Shown: in pieces, positions 46,467 through 63,586 of the stretch | Layout: the number at the start of each line of letters is the position of its first letter | Position numbering within the stretch: position 1 is the first letter of the stretch | Assembly: GCA_037042915.1 (NCBI GenBank) | Contig: CM073203.1 | Coordinates: 1 to 64,000 of the forward strand | Reading direction: 5' to 3' | Source: Auricularia sp. M13 | Taxonomy: Eukaryota > Basidiomycota > Agaricomycetes > Auriculariales > Auriculariaceae | DNA: 64,000 bases | Notes under the pieces: model-generated | Seen by the model: only the letters and a program-made list of their open reading frames with translations | What the model was told of the DNA's origin: nothing | The model's database searches: none | Position numbers and translations under genes: made by a program

Positions 46467-47849
46467 CTATCCTTCGTGAGGTTTGCGCACGATTGTAAAC
46501 ACGGGTTCAAAGAGGTCAAATGTGGGTATGTAGAGTCCTGCCGCCGTACGGTCGATGCGCGCCTGCCCCACCAGGGGTCCGCCATACTCCCTCGATTTGA
46601 TGCCATTGTACAACAGGTATGCGAGACTCAATCCTGCGCTGATGGAGCTTGCATTGCCGGCCTGTTGCACCTGAATTTCACTATCCCAGGTTTCGATCGT
46701 GTATGCAGATTTTGGAACAAAGGCGTCATTCGGTGTCGGAAGTTCGGCGATGGCTTTGGCCTTCTTGGTTTTATCCGCCTCGGAGAGGTCTACCAAGTTA
46801 CCGACGATGACGGGGAGAAAAGTGCGGCCGTCCGCGACTGCCGAATGAGAAACCGACAAATCCCCTGCGTATCTGCATGCCGCGGATCAACGTTCAGCTG
46901 GTTTTACCTGCAACAATGGACGTCCACGCACTGTAACACCTGCGGAAACCACCTCAATGCCTTTTTCAGTTCTCTGGCAATCACTACTATGCCTTCGGCC
47001 GCCTGTGACTGCCATTTGTTGAGTTTGATAATGTCAGGCCGCTATGGGAAACATTTTCAGAAGAATCGAATCATATCTCGGGACTATCTCACTTTGAACT
47101 CGATAAGTACCACTGGCCGTTCCTTGTGAGTTTTGTTGTCGTGGAGGACCATCGTATAGTCCTGTCTTGACCCGTAGCCTTTGTTTATAGTTAACGCGCA
47201 TCACAGACAATCAGTCACAGCGGACGCACCTCTCTCTTGCTTAGAAGAATATTGTGCACGAACATGCAGCTCCAGCTGGTCAAGTGGCCCCGATATCTTC
47301 AGATTCAACAGCTCAACGCAAGGCTTTATCGCGTTCATGCAGTACATGGCCCTAGATTAAAGATGTTTGCTCCGGTGAATAACGCGAAAGTTCATACAAA
47401 ATTTTCACATACGAGGTGTCCGCCTCGCATAGAAGGGTGTGCTGGATGTTGTTCGCAATCACCCAGGTTGGCTCCTCCTTCATGAGCTGATCCTGCAGGG
47501 GGCTTAATGCGTGGGTCGTCGCGTGTGCGTCCCAGTGATTCAGCGCGTAGTGGGCATGCATGACAGGGTGGTGGTCCACTACCGACGTGCTGTCACCCGA
47601 TTTGTACGACCGTTCGGGGATTTTGACTTCGGGGAGCATTGACGTGACCATGCTCGCCAGCGTCGTCAGCTTGGCTTCGCGCAGCCGCTTAGCGGCCCTC
47701 TCTGGTCCTTCACCTGCTGCAAGGTCCATGTCTGAGTCATCCACATCTCCAAAGAGCTCGACAAAACGCCTGAGTAAGAAATAGTCCTTGTCTGCGAGTA
47801 GGTTGATGAAGTCCTTGGCATATCGCTGCCAGTCGATTTCTTCGGCCAT
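46467..47849 (-). CDS. PD-(D/E)XK nuclease-like fungal protein
   Basis: Five exons (47849-47398, 47351-47230, 47178-47093, 47041-46908, 46872-46467) join to 399 residues; the last intron is only 35 bp and less sure. Residues about 195-220 read SRQDYTMVL...ERPVVLIEFK, a D-x(n)-(D/E)xK pattern on predicted strands like PD-(D/E)XK nucleases. The LIEFK signature is common in large, poorly characterised Agaricomycete families linked to fungal-type kinases. The N-terminal 150 residues are acidic and helical. No signal peptide. It is divergent from a kinase-like gene 421 bp away. Nuclease activity is inference. Confidence 0.6.
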
Positions 47850-48271
47850 CGTGCGCGAGTGAGTATATGGATACTGTAGGTGGTCCGATGGAGCTACACA
47901 GAGCAGACATTTATAGTGTTGAACAGAGGCCGGAAAGTCACATCAGAAACTGTTTGCCATCGATGACGCGTCTCGCAAAGGCAATGAGCCGCACAAGCCA
48001 CAAAGGACCTTCCGTCAGGGAGATATTCCCTGAAAGCGTCCCGAACCTATCCCTTCCACCAGTGTAAACCCGACCTTGTGGACGTAGAGATCAGTGGCAC
48101 AAATGATCGTTGTCGATGTTGTGTCAAATGTCACGCCCGAGTCAAGCCTACCACGAATCTTCGCAGCATATCACCGGAGTACTGCGGTGAAGGTGTGCGG
48201 TGCTCTTGTGGCTCTTGCGTAGAGATAGAGTCTCATCAAACTACCGCCAAAGAAAAGGGCAAACTATTTCC
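47850..48271. promoter_or_regulatory. Shared promoter region of a divergent pair
   Basis: 421 bp separate the ATGs of the PD-(D/E)XK-like gene (-) and the kinase-like gene (+). No clear TATA box on either side. Co-expression is possible but not shown. Confidence 0.4.
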
Positions 48272-49481
48272 ATGTCCGCCAACTCAACTTCTCCTTCGCT
48301 TCCTGCGTTGCAACCAACCGGAAGCCCGCACGACATGCCAGGACCTGACGACTTTCCATTGCACCTCCCAGATACCAAAGTTGGTCAGTCCATCGTAAAG
48401 TCGCGATTGATTGCCTGGAGGAAAAATTGCATGCCGTACGGCCTTCTGCAGCTCGGTAACCAGTACACGACGGATTGGAACCCTCATAATGACCCAACTT
48501 ATGTTCCTTCATATAACTACCTCGCCGATGCGCCGCGATGTGCGCCACCCAACCACTGCGCTCACTTTTCGCGGCCGGAGCAGCGGGAGGTTCCTGGGGT
48601 CTTCCGTCAGGGGACATGCAAGAAGGTTCAAATCGTAATGGCCTTGCATGTTGGGTTCAACAAAAACTCTCAGGTTTACATCGGTATACTGGGCGACCTG
48701 GACGATACGTCTTCCACCCCGGTCGCGGTCAAGATTTATCGCCCGTCCCGCATGAGTCAGCAATGCTGGAGCGTGCTCGAGCGGGATCCACCAGTCTTCG
48801 GAGAGCATCTCTGTGTCGCAATGCAAAGCTTTAAGCGCGAGTTTTGGGCCTACAGGCAGATGTCGTCACTGCAGGGCACTATTATTCCACACGTTTACGG
48901 GTTCTTTGAGGTTCGACTGACTCTGCTCATTGCAAGAGTGCTAATCCGTGTCGTCTCAAGGTACAGCTCCCCGAAAACGAGCGATGTGTTGCGCTAGTCA
49001 TGGAGTACATAGAGAATATCGACCGCGCGGAGTATGTCAAATCCGTTGGTCCAGCCAACGTCCAGGTCATTGCTGCATTCGTGAGTCATTCTTTCATCTG
49101 GTCACCGAGCCACTAATGGTTGTTACATTTACAAGGCGGACGGCCTATCATTGGCAGGGCATGCAGTACAGGCATGCGGCGTATCTATGCAGGACTTGGC
49201 GCTCCGCAACATATTGTTACCTCCGACCAACCCGGAATACCCGGTCCTCGTGGATTTTGCGGATGTTTGCGCCATAGAGGAGACGGGAGTATATCGCCTT
49301 CCTGAGGAGTAGGTGCCTTCAGCCGCTATGAGTGAGCTGCTCATCATCTCTTATTGTCAGTGTTGCGGACTTGGCCGTTGAACTGGGATTCGACGAGGAG
49401 AAAGTCGAAGACTGGAAGCGCAACCGGCACTCTCTTCCTACGTGGGAACTCATGTTTGATCTATCCGTATTGAAGCGCTAA
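48272..49481 (+). CDS. Atypical fungal protein kinase-like protein
   Basis: Four exons (48272-48910, 48961-49080, 49136-49308, 49361-49481) give 350 residues. It looks like a small kinase fold: VA(V)K lysine in VAVKIYRPS (about 150), helix-C-type Glu in REFWAYRQM, hinge VALVMEYIEN, catalytic loop GVSMQDLALRNILL with Asp and Asn (about 269-274) and metal-binding VDFAD in place of DFG. It lacks much of the C-lobe beyond this. This pattern fits aminoglycoside-kinase/RIO-like or lineage-expanded fungal kinases rather than standard Ser/Thr kinases. Substrate unknown. Confidence 0.72.
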
Positions 49482-49888
49482 GATGTTTACTGCGCGGAAT
49501 GGACTCTATATAGACCGAGAAATACACGTTCACGTTGTCGGTTTTCGTTATCATTGACCGAGCCAAGCTTGTCAGTTCAATGCGGGAGCACGTGGACTCG
49601 AGCTTTAGGTCACCTACCTCATAAATCTACCCACCTTTTGGCTACCAGTACCCATTCCAAGCCGAATAGAGAGCTTCAGCCACTGAATTACATGACAATC
49701 GTATGGGATAGACTATGTCCACGGCACGAGCACGAAGCGAAGTAATTACGTGAGAACAGTGGCTATTCTAGGGGATCATGATGCGGGTAGTTCTGAGTTG
49801 GTCCTAAAACTGCTCATTCCAGACCTCCCAGTAAAGACAAGTAGGCCTGCGGCGCTACACAGCATACCCGCCCGCTCGCCGGTTCAAG
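49482..49888. other. Intergenic
   Basis: Unique DNA up to about 49888, where the duplicated SRPK flank begins at GCAAGTACAAGCGTCA. No gene. Confidence 0.5.
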
Positions 49889-51287
<1,399 letters not shown>

Positions 51288-51307
<20 letters not shown>

Positions 51308-52418
51308 TTATAGTACACGCGCGCGCACCTCAGCTATCTCACCCTTGTAGCGCCTTCAACCGGCTCTCCCTAACGGGCAAGAACATCTTACTCGCACTCC
51401 GGCGAATAACGTCAACCGGGAACGTCTCGACCACACTCGGCCTCTCCCTCACAGCCTTCCAGTACCTCGCGAACGGCGCAAAGCGCGGGTCGGTGTCCAG
51501 CGTTGCGAGGACGTGCCGGCCCTCCTCCGTCGTGAACCCGCCGATGTCGCTCTCGAGGTAGAACCGCAGGCGCGCGAGGAAGGGCGCAAGGAGCGCCTCT
51601 GCTGCGCTGAACTTCCTGCCTAGGAAGAACGGGCCCTGGGAAGGAGCGGGGAGCAGGGGTTGGATGGTGTTGGCGATTCCGTCCAGCAGCTCGGTGGCTT
51701 GCTCGCCGCGGTAGGAGAAGGCCACGCACTGTTACCAATACCAAATCCGGCGCGTAAGCAGGAATGTAGGATTCCAGCGTGGAAGGAGAAATACTGACGG
51801 GTCCCGCAAATGCCTGCGTGAAGCGGTCCACAAAGTAGCGCAGCTGCGCGCGCTTGACAGCGTCGGTGGGCATGATCGTGCCAGGAAACAAATCGCCAAT
51901 GACTGAAGGGGCAATGTGACGTTCGTCAGCTCAGGCTGAGAGTTCAGACAGACAGAGAAAATATTCGTACATTCCACTATAATCGCGCTCTCAGGAATCT
52001 TGACGCTCTCCGGGGACGGCGTCTCCGGGTCCGTCTTGGGTCCTCCGTACGCAATGATCGGCACCTGCACCATGACGCTGATTCAGCGACTCGTCCAACA
52101 AGCCAGACAGTAGTGAAGTACTGGACCTTAGAGCCTTCGTGGACCCTAGACGCGTACCATACTACGCTTCCCCATGAGCTGAACCCGACGGGCACCGAGA
52201 TCCCAAGCGCAACGCACCAGGCTTGTTGTCCAGGTCGATCTTGTACTCTGTATGCTCAGCGCCGGCCTCGCGCAGCGCGATACGCGCGCGCTGTGCCCAC
52301 GGGCAGACCTAAGTAGTCCAGGCCTCCATTCAGCATTGCTGCGGCATCCGCTGGTATAAGAGGGTGCGCGTACGTCCGCACTGTAAAGCGTGATCTGGCC
52401 CGGCATGTGTTGGGAATG
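51288..52418. repeat. GST segmental duplication, copy 2
   Basis: Same orientation as 36437-37562 and closely similar, introns included, with small indels. It separates the two SRPK copies. Confidence 0.9.
51339..52406 (-). CDS. Omega-like glutathione S-transferase, copy 2
   Basis: Same six-exon structure as copy 1 (52406-52374, 52308-52218, 52161-52127, 52064-51971, 51902-51799, 51728-51339), 248 residues, all splice sites intact. Differences are few and mostly mild: K/E and A/T in GEQATELL, E/R in FFLGRKFSAAE, L/F and A/G in RFYLESDIGGF, E/D in PVDVIR, Q/K in YGGPKTDPE. The Cys-Pro-Trp active site is kept. Its promoter differs: the 5' flank is the SRPK 3' flank instead of the DNA upstream of copy 1, so expression may differ. 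Confidence 0.88.
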
Positions 52419-52423
52419 GGTGC

Positions 52424-56156
<3,733 letters not shown>

Positions 56157-57561
56157 ATGTCGAACATTGTAGTCATCGGCGCAGGCACGTTCAACGCATG
56201 TTCAGAAATTCGGGGCTGATCGACGATCCGTCCACTGACAGGCGTGGTCGGACTGTCGACGGCGCTTCGACTGCAAGACAAGTCCTACGACGTGACGATC
56301 ATCGCGGACTCGCTGCCAGGCGACGCGAAGACGGCTGAATATGCCAGTCCATGGGCTGTCAGCACCCCCTCCATATCGCATTCTTGTTGCACTCATCTGA
56401 CGGTGCATTCGTTCACTTTGGCAGGGCGCCCAGCATGTTAGCTTTGTCGATCAGTCGGATCCGCGGCAAATGGGTATGCTGTGACGCTTAAACTACACGC
56501 GCAGCTATCTGGTACTGAGTACACTGTCCGAACTTGGAGAACTGGACAGGGAGACGTTCAAAGTGATGTGGGCGATGTCGGCACCAGGCGCAGACACCGA
56601 GGGCTGCTTCCTGCGCATCACGCAGAGCGAGTACTACCCCGAGGCGCCGCCCGAGCCGCTCGCGAGTGCACTGGACATCATGCCCGACGTGAGTACCTTC
56701 ACTCTCACCTTCACACGTGATCCCTCATATCTCATCCGCAGTTCCGCTACCTAACCCCCAATGAACTCCCACCCGGCGCACAATGGGGCGTGGAGTTCAG
56801 CACAGTAACAATAGACGTACCCGTCTACCTCCCCTACCTCCACCAGCGCTTCCTCGCCCGCGGCGGACACATCATCCGCCAGCGCGTGCAACACATCGAC
56901 CAAGTCCTGCAGGGCGCCTTCACGCCCTCACCCCCGGCCGGCCTAGTCATCTGCGCCGGCCTCGGCGCGCGGTTCCTGGGCGGCGTCGAAGACGCCCTCG
57001 TGCACCCCATCCGCGGGCAGATAGCCGTCGTGCGCGCGCCGTGGATCCGGCACGGCGCGACGCTCGCGCCGCGCGACAAAGGGCCGCAGGCAGGCCCGCC
57101 GACGTACATCATCCCGCGGCGCAGCGGCGACGTCGTCCTCGGCGGGTGCATGGACGCCGGCGACTGGCACCCGCGCCCCAGGCCCGAGACGACCGGCGCC
57201 ATCCTCGCGCGCAACCTCGCGCTGTGCCCGCAGCTCGCGCCGCCCTCCGCGCGGGAGAACGGGCGCACGCCCACCGTCGACGACCTCCGCGGCATTCTGA
57301 TCGAGGAGGGTTGTGGGTTCCGGCCCGGGAGGAAAGGGGGGATACGGCTTGAGGTTGAGCGCCGGGACGCCGACGGGGTGCCTGTCGTGTACAATTATGG
57401 GTGAGCTCGGCGGTACGAGATGACGAGACTGCAAGTACTGATGGGAAGTTGTGCCCCGCAGGCACGCAGGACAGGGGTACCAGTCTAGCTGGGGTTCGGC
57501 CGATGCGGCGGTCAAACTGTTGGAAACTGCTCTGGGTTCTGGCAAGGCGCCCGCGGCGTGA
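56157..57561 (+). CDS. D-amino-acid oxidase (FAD)
   Basis: Six exons (56157-56184, 56242-56357, 56425-56480, 56520-56688, 56742-57400, 57462-57561) give 375 residues. The enzyme oxidises D-amino acids to keto acids, ammonia and H2O2, normally in peroxisomes. Seen: FAD motif VVIGAGVVGL, EYASPWAGAQH, YIIPRRSGDVVLGG and the C-terminal HAGQGYQSSWGSA. Intron 1 starts with GC instead of GT (CAG/GCACGT). The exon 3/4 junction is ambiguous (39-bp intron in this model) but the downstream frame LGELDRETFKVMW is clear. The protein ends GSGKAPAA with no SKL-type peroxisomal signal. Confidence 0.88.
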
Positions 57562-57815
57562 GAGCTGCCGGCTTGTTTCGTCGGATTCTTCCACTCGCAG
57601 ACAATCTCCACCGTTCCCAAGGAACGCATTAAGTAAAACTCAGTGCCAGAGTAAAACGAAAGAGCGAAGCCGGTGACACCGCTCGGTGAGAAAAGAAAAA
57701 GTTCACAATTGGTTCATTCGATCAACGTGAGGACAGGAAAACGGCAGCCGAGGTACAGAAGGGTGAAGTTACGCTCAACAACGAAGGATTAAAGGCGTGA
57801 TACGGAAGGCATTGT

Positions 57816-58525
57816 TCAGAGCTTGAGGAGAGCGATGACCGTGGGAAGACTAAGGTTCACAATGGCGGTGATCTTGCTGGCACTGGAGGAGCAGTCAGTA
57901 ACAGATGAAGTCCATGGGCGATGAACGTACAGAGGAGCGATGATGACGAGAATGCCCGCGATGCAGAGGTTGAGCTGGACGAGGAGGCCCTGGAGGGCGA
58001 GGTCGAGCGTCACAGAGGCAGTCACGTTTGCGATGATCTTGACGAAGACGGTGATGCAGGCAGAGAGACTCTACAGAGGAAATGGTTGTCAGTCCCACTG
58101 GAAGGCAAAGACACAATGGAAGTGGACGCACGACGATGATCGTAGCGCACACGTTGGCGATGGCCGAGATCTTGTCCTTGTCGCTGAGGTCCACAACGGC
58201 GCCGACGCTCACGAGCACTTTGATGCAGGCGTTGATAGACACGACAATCTGCGAGATGATGACCGAGATATCCGCGTTGACGTCGAGCTTGACTGAAGAG
58301 TCGCGGCTGCGAGTCAGACATGCCCAAGGCGCGCCAATATCACCCACCGAGAGCAGCAATGTTCACGTCGATCTTAGCCTTGAGGTCGAGAAAGGCGTTG
58401 AGGATGAGCGTGAGCGGGTCCGTGGCGCGGGCGACGGCGACGTCCTTGCCGACGGGGCTGGCGAACGCGAACAGGCTGAACGCGAAGAACGCGAAGAAGA
58501 GCGAGATGAGGCGAGACTGCTGCAT
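57816..58525 (-). CDS. Small secreted hydrophobic protein, copy B2
   Basis: Inverted twin of the gene at 2376-3104. Four exons (58525-58348, 58292-58132, 58070-57931, 57882-57816) have the same lengths as B1 and give 181 residues. The signal peptide MQQSRLISLFFAFFAFSLF is nearly identical. The body differs mainly by conservative swaps (e.g. INVAIKALV to INACIKVLV), which adds a few cysteines not present in B1. A TATAAAA at 58626-58632 sits 100 bp before the ATG, as in B1. Function unknown. Confidence 0.85.
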
Positions 58526-60992
58526 GGCTTGGGAGTGCTGGGAGAACGTGAGACGCGTCGAGGAGCGACTAGTAGCTGAAGCTGGAGTTGCTGAGCTGAG
58601 GAACTGACTGCGTCCTCGTCCCTCCTTTTATACCTTCACCCTTCGCGATGATATAGGTCGCGCACAATTTTGGGGAGAGCACGTTGCGTCATAGCACTGA
58701 GAGCCTGATCCTCAACTTTGGGCGGAAGTCGCGCTGCACTGCGTAAGAGCTAGCCCTGAGCGCGATCGAAGTGATTGTTCCAACACGCGTCGGCATTTTT
58801 TCGGAGGACCGCCAGTATTGGGTGTTTGAAGCAAAGCGCGGCCAAGAACAGGAAGATGATGCATCTTTCCCCCAGAAAAAGACCAAAAGACAAAGACATA
58901 ACCAGCTGTGTAGCACTCCAAAAGTAGTGGGAGCAGTCGCAGGCAGCGAGCAGCATTCATACTCGAGGCCAATGACGACCAGATGACGGCAGTGAAATCC
59001 CTCTTGCGCATTAGCCGGCGGTGGTGCAGAAGCCCGGATACTACACTGGCTCCCCGCGAGACCCTAGAACGCGCGTGTGCGGCGGGTGTGCGGGCTAAGA
59101 AGACAAAGTGACGCTGCGTTGAGGCCAGCAGCCAGAATAGCACGATTCTGTTGTTGTCAAAGACTTGGACGGGTTTCCAGGGTTGACCTGTGGGAAATGG
59201 TTCACGAGACACAATGAACGTCATCGTGCGACGGAGCGCGTGTCGGCGGGGAAGACCCTACACACTTGTTGTGTGACTTGGGCGCCGGGCCAGCGACATC
59301 ATCTCATGCATCAGTCGTAGCACAGTTTTGACATGCAGCGGGGGTTGGAACGATATCCGTCAGACGCTGGCTGACGCTGGCTTAATGCTGTGGTGCGGAG
59401 CAGGAAGAGTTCCGAAGGTCGGACTTTGAACGGCAACAACATTTCTCGGGGGTTGCCTTCTCAAACAGAAATGACGCAGCGCAAGTCGGGATATGACCTG
59501 TTCATGTTGGTGGGAGTGAACCAGTGGTACTTTCTCCAGCGATCGGAAACTGCAAAAAAGAAAAAAAAAAAAAGGTTCGAGACCCCGACATTCTCGAGCA
59601 GCATATGAATCTCGACAACTACTTAACGTGAATATCATATGTTACATATTGTGCGCGGTTTAATATATTCTTAGTACTCAGCCTGATGAGCGGCTCTCAG
59701 TGCGCATCAGAAAAGCTTTTCGCTTTATTCGGCTCCGTGCCAGAAGTCATTGTAAAGCGCTTGATGCCTCCCAGGGGGGTTAAAGATTAACTGGGAAAGC
59801 CTGACGGTGTGCAGGGACTTTCCCTCGGGGTGTGTGCGCACAGCAAACACCGGTCCAGTGAAATTCCTCCGCTCGGAAAACCAAACTTCCACTACGGACC
59901 GCTGCCGCACCGTATGTGGCAATTTCCCGCGCTCAAGCGCTTTCATACAGAAGGCCCCTCACGAGGTACGACGAACAACATGGTATCAGAGAGTTTGCTT
60001 GCCCCATGGTGTAGCTAGACGTCGTCGCTGATGCCGCAGCCATGTCACTAACAGCAGCTCCACGGGTCAGTTCTGCAACGCCAAGCACGTAGGCAGATGG
60101 CGTTCACACGCTAACTTCGGGATTATCCAGTTTGCGGGAGCAGGAGGCGGGGACCACCAACACCGTCACGGGTCCTCTCCCGGCAATGCTTCAGGTAGCA
60201 ATCCGATCAGGCTCTTACGTTTACCAGAGGTGGCTGAAGATAGGCTCAAAGCGCCACGCTATGCTCCATCAGGGTTCTCAGTGCTCACGTGCGTCAGGGA
60301 AGTCTCTGGGCGTTCAAGGAAGCAGAAAGAACTCGATCTCAGTGGTGTGTCCAGCCGGCGGCCACCTCACGTTCCCGATTGCATCCGCGACAAGTCCTCC
60401 GCAACGTCGAAAGACGTCCCAGCTCGTCTCCTCAGGCACTATAGCAGAGAGACATATACATAATCATTGAAAATACTTTCTATAAGCTGAATATGTACAA
60501 AAATTGGCGATTTGAGCAGTCTCATTTGTGCCCATTCTCAGCACAAATCTGCGAATAACCTTCCATAAACACAGCCTACGGCTCTCATACTTTGCTATCA
60601 TAGTGCCTTACACTACATTGTCAAATTGTGGGCCCCAGAACCGCGGTATCCTTACGGATATACTTATCCGGATAACTCTGAAAGCAAGAATTGCCGCAGA
60701 TACTGAGACCGAGACATCGTGCTCTAAATAGTACACCTAGCAATTGTAGCGATGCATTGCCGCTGTTATTTCCGGTGGTAAACAGAGGTTTAGCTCTTGT
60801 CCTGGGGGTTTAATTCGAGTCGGGAAAGCTGCCTGCAGGAAACAGCCGAAAACATTTACATCCGATTGAATGGCGGCCGGACACACCATGAGAATCTCAG
60901 CGTGTGTATGATTTCTCCGAACGTACGGTAAGACTAACATGCCTGATTACATACGGTACGCAAGGCGCTAAGGAACTAGAACAATCGGTATT
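58526..60992. other. Intergenic DNA, right arm of the inverted duplication
   Basis: Holds a TATA box at 58626-58632 (reverse), then inverted matches to 640-2260 in several blocks, with about 700 bp extra relative to the left arm. An A-rich run lies at 59550-59573. No gene is supported. Confidence 0.6.
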
Positions 60993-61715
60993 TTAGAGGC
61001 CAAGGGCGACAAGCACGAGGCTGAGGGTGAGGTTGACATTAGCGGTGAGGCTGACGCAGCTGCAAAGAACAAATTAGAGAACTCAAATAGTGACCAGGGG
61101 CAAAACTCACAGCGGAGCGATGAGCGCCACGATGCCACTGATGCAGATGTTCAGGTTGAGGAGTAGGCCCTGGAGCGCGATGTCCAAGTTGACGATTGCG
61201 AGCACGTTGACTAGGATAGACGCAAAGATCGTGATGTGCGCGTGGATGTCCTGAGGCAGACGGTTCAGCACGATAAGAGCGGCAGAATAAAGAAAAGCCG
61301 CCTACAAGGAGGATCTGCGCGCAAACGGAGACAATGGTGTTGAGGGTATCAGTGTCACTGATGTCGACCACGACGCCGAGATTTATCATCGCCGAGATGC
61401 AGGCGTTGATGAGTACGACGATCTGCGCGACGGGTCCAGCGCAGCTGCCCTTTCCGTTCAAACCCGCTGAGAAGTCAGAAGCGATGAGCACGCCAGTTTT
61501 AAGACGAAGAGCAGCATCTGGAACTCACCGATGACGACGAGGATGGCCTTGATCTTGACTTCGAGGTCGAGGAAGAGGTTGAGGTAGGCCAGAAGCGCGG
61601 GAGCGCGCTTGACCTCCGCGACCTCAGTCGACGCCTCGGGAACGGGGCTGGCGACGGCAAGAAGAGCCCCAAAGGCGAGGACGGTGAAGAGGACAGCGGA
61701 GACGCGAGACTGCAT
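60993..61715 (-). CDS. Small secreted hydrophobic protein, copy A2 (complete)
   Basis: Four exons (61715-61529, 61466-61306, 61250-61111, 61059-60993) give 184 residues. Signal peptide MQSRVSAVLFTVLAFGALL, then a short propeptide-like segment with a Lys-Arg (VAEVKRAPA) that a Kex2-type protease could cut, then a Val/Ile/Leu-rich body. Four or five cysteines, unlike B1. It is the full-length partner of the partial gene at 1-592. Family unknown; exon lengths 161, 140 and 67 bp are shared with B1 and B2. Confidence 0.85.
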
Positions 61716-62439
61716 GGCGAGACTGGGTGAGACCGTTCAGTGAGGACTGATGAGGGCCTCCCAGCGGAAACGCCCTCCCTTTTATACGCTTTTCCTCGCC
61801 GTGCTCGGGTAAAGTGTGTGATGGCCGAGACACTGACAGAGAGCTTGACAGGTGTCAGAGAATTAAATAGGACGCGGGATCCGCAATGCTTCAAGTTTCA
61901 ATACAGTCTCTCAATGACCGCCGCATAGGCTATGCCCGTGCTCACGAGCACGGTTGCTTCTGCCGACGCCGGCGCTTGCATGCGAAACTCAGCCCAGAAC
62001 ACGTCTCGGCCCTGCGGGACCCTCGGAGTGCACGCCGTTCTCATGAACTACCGTGTACTTCGCACAGTGACACGGTGAAGATGGGTGGAGGGAGCATCGG
62101 CGTGCCTGGATTACCGGGCGTGCATGCGAGCACTCGCCGCGGGACACCAGAAGTCCGGTAGTAATCCTCAGGCCCTGTTCAACGTCCTGAGCTATGTGCT
62201 GGTCAATCTCGCCGCGAGAGCCATGGATCTGAGTTTGACATCCTCCGGAGCATGATACAGTCTCCAGGTCCGTTGCAAACTCCCGAGAAATGACACATGC
62301 GACGTAGCCACATGAACATGAAAATTTCAGTCTGACGGCCGCCCGTATTGCCAGCGTCGAGGTCTAGCCTGGAAAGTCTAGTGCTCACCGCACTTCTACG
62401 CAGCGAACGGGATTTACTGCGACCCTGCGAGTCTTTCCC
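61716..62439. other. Upstream region of gene A2
   Basis: Carries TATAAAA (reverse) at 61780-61786, 65 bp before the ATG. Left of the MITE it ends in GTCTTTCCC (62431-62439), the left target-site duplication. No gene. Confidence 0.55.
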
Positions 62440-62972
62440 CAAGCTCCTCCCCAGCGGTCGCTGCCCACGATCGCGTTAACCACTGTGGAAACGAAGATGA
62501 GAGGGGCGGGAGCAAATGAGAGATCCGGCGATTGATTCCGAAGTTAAGAGAGCGATGTGGGCAGCTAGACCGCTGGCGCCACAGTTTTTAGCGCCCAGTC
62601 GGCCGTGCATCAACCGACCGACCGCGCTTCAGCCGACAGTTCGGATATCTGTGGAAACCCAATTTAACGCAAATATTGCACTCGGTTTTGGTACATATGT
62701 ATTTATAATTGCGCAAAATAAAAATATAAAACATGTCCGAGGGAGATCTCATTTCTCGGGAAGGACTCCGAACTGTCGGCTGAAGCGCGGTCGGTCGGTT
62801 GATGCACGGCCGACTGGGCGCTAAAAACTGTGGCGCCAGCGGTCTAGCTGCCCACATCGCTCTCTTAACTTCGGAATCAATCGCCGGATCTCTCATTTGC
62901 TCCCGCCCCTCTCATCTTCGTTTCCACAGTGGTTAACGCGATCGTGGGCAGCGACCGCTGGGGAGGAGCTTG
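62440..62972. mobile_element. Fold-back MITE, 533 bp, MULE-like
   Basis: Two 206-bp inverted arms (62440-62645 and 62767-62972) that match without visible difference surround a 121-bp AT-rich centre. The ends read CAAGCTCCTCCCCAGCGG. The 9-bp sequence GTCTTTCCC flanks both sides (62431-62439 and 62973-62981). Long TIRs plus a 9-bp duplication are typical of Mutator-like elements. No transposase, so it depends on an autonomous relative elsewhere. The identical frames read from its two strands are a by-product of the palindrome. Confidence 0.9.
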
Positions 62973-63586
62973 GTCTTTCCCGTGCTGATGAACAGTCCGA
63001 TCGTGCCCCTTCCTTCTGGGATCTAGATTGACCTGCATGTGGCAGATTGAAGTCTCCATATTTGACGCGGTTTGTTTCCCGACAGAGCAAGGAAATTGCA
63101 GCGCAACACCAACAGTTAACTTGTGCCCGGGAATCCATTGCTCCGTTGCCGGAAGGAGTTATGACACGACATTGAGCGGGCAGTTGAGGGGACGGTACCA
63201 CGAATAATGAAAGAAAAAACTATGACACAAGTGATGCAAGTCGGTTTGAGGTGACGCAGTGATTGGGGACGCATCCGAGTCTTTCCGCTGCTCCAAATTT
63301 CTGCTGATAGAAATTATCTGGACGACGACATCAAGAAATTCCCGGTAGGTGACGAAGTGTGTGGTGCTGACAAGCATTAAGAATACTCGGAGGGTCAGAG
63401 GCCAAAGGAATCGAATGTCGGGTAACACCAGTGCTAAATGGGGAACAGGGCTATTGATTGGACTGGGATATATTCAGAAGGGTGCTAGCGAATCGCTATG
63501 GTATTAATTGTACGAGTATGAGAGTATGTGGAGTTATAATTTACGGCTTGCATAATGCAACAAGTGTCTATGAATGTTAGAGATGA
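62973..63586. other. Intergenic
   Basis: Begins with the right target-site duplication, then unique AT-richer DNA containing the 3' flank of the gene at 63587. No gene. Confidence 0.5.

Noticed and set aside
59550-59573. A-rich run as the tail of a retroposon
   Set aside because: No target duplication or coding remnant precedes it; probably a simple repeat.
62516-62896. Two overlapping opposite-strand frames encoding the same N-terminal sequence
   Set aside because: They follow from the perfect inverted repeat of the MITE; no evidence of a gene.
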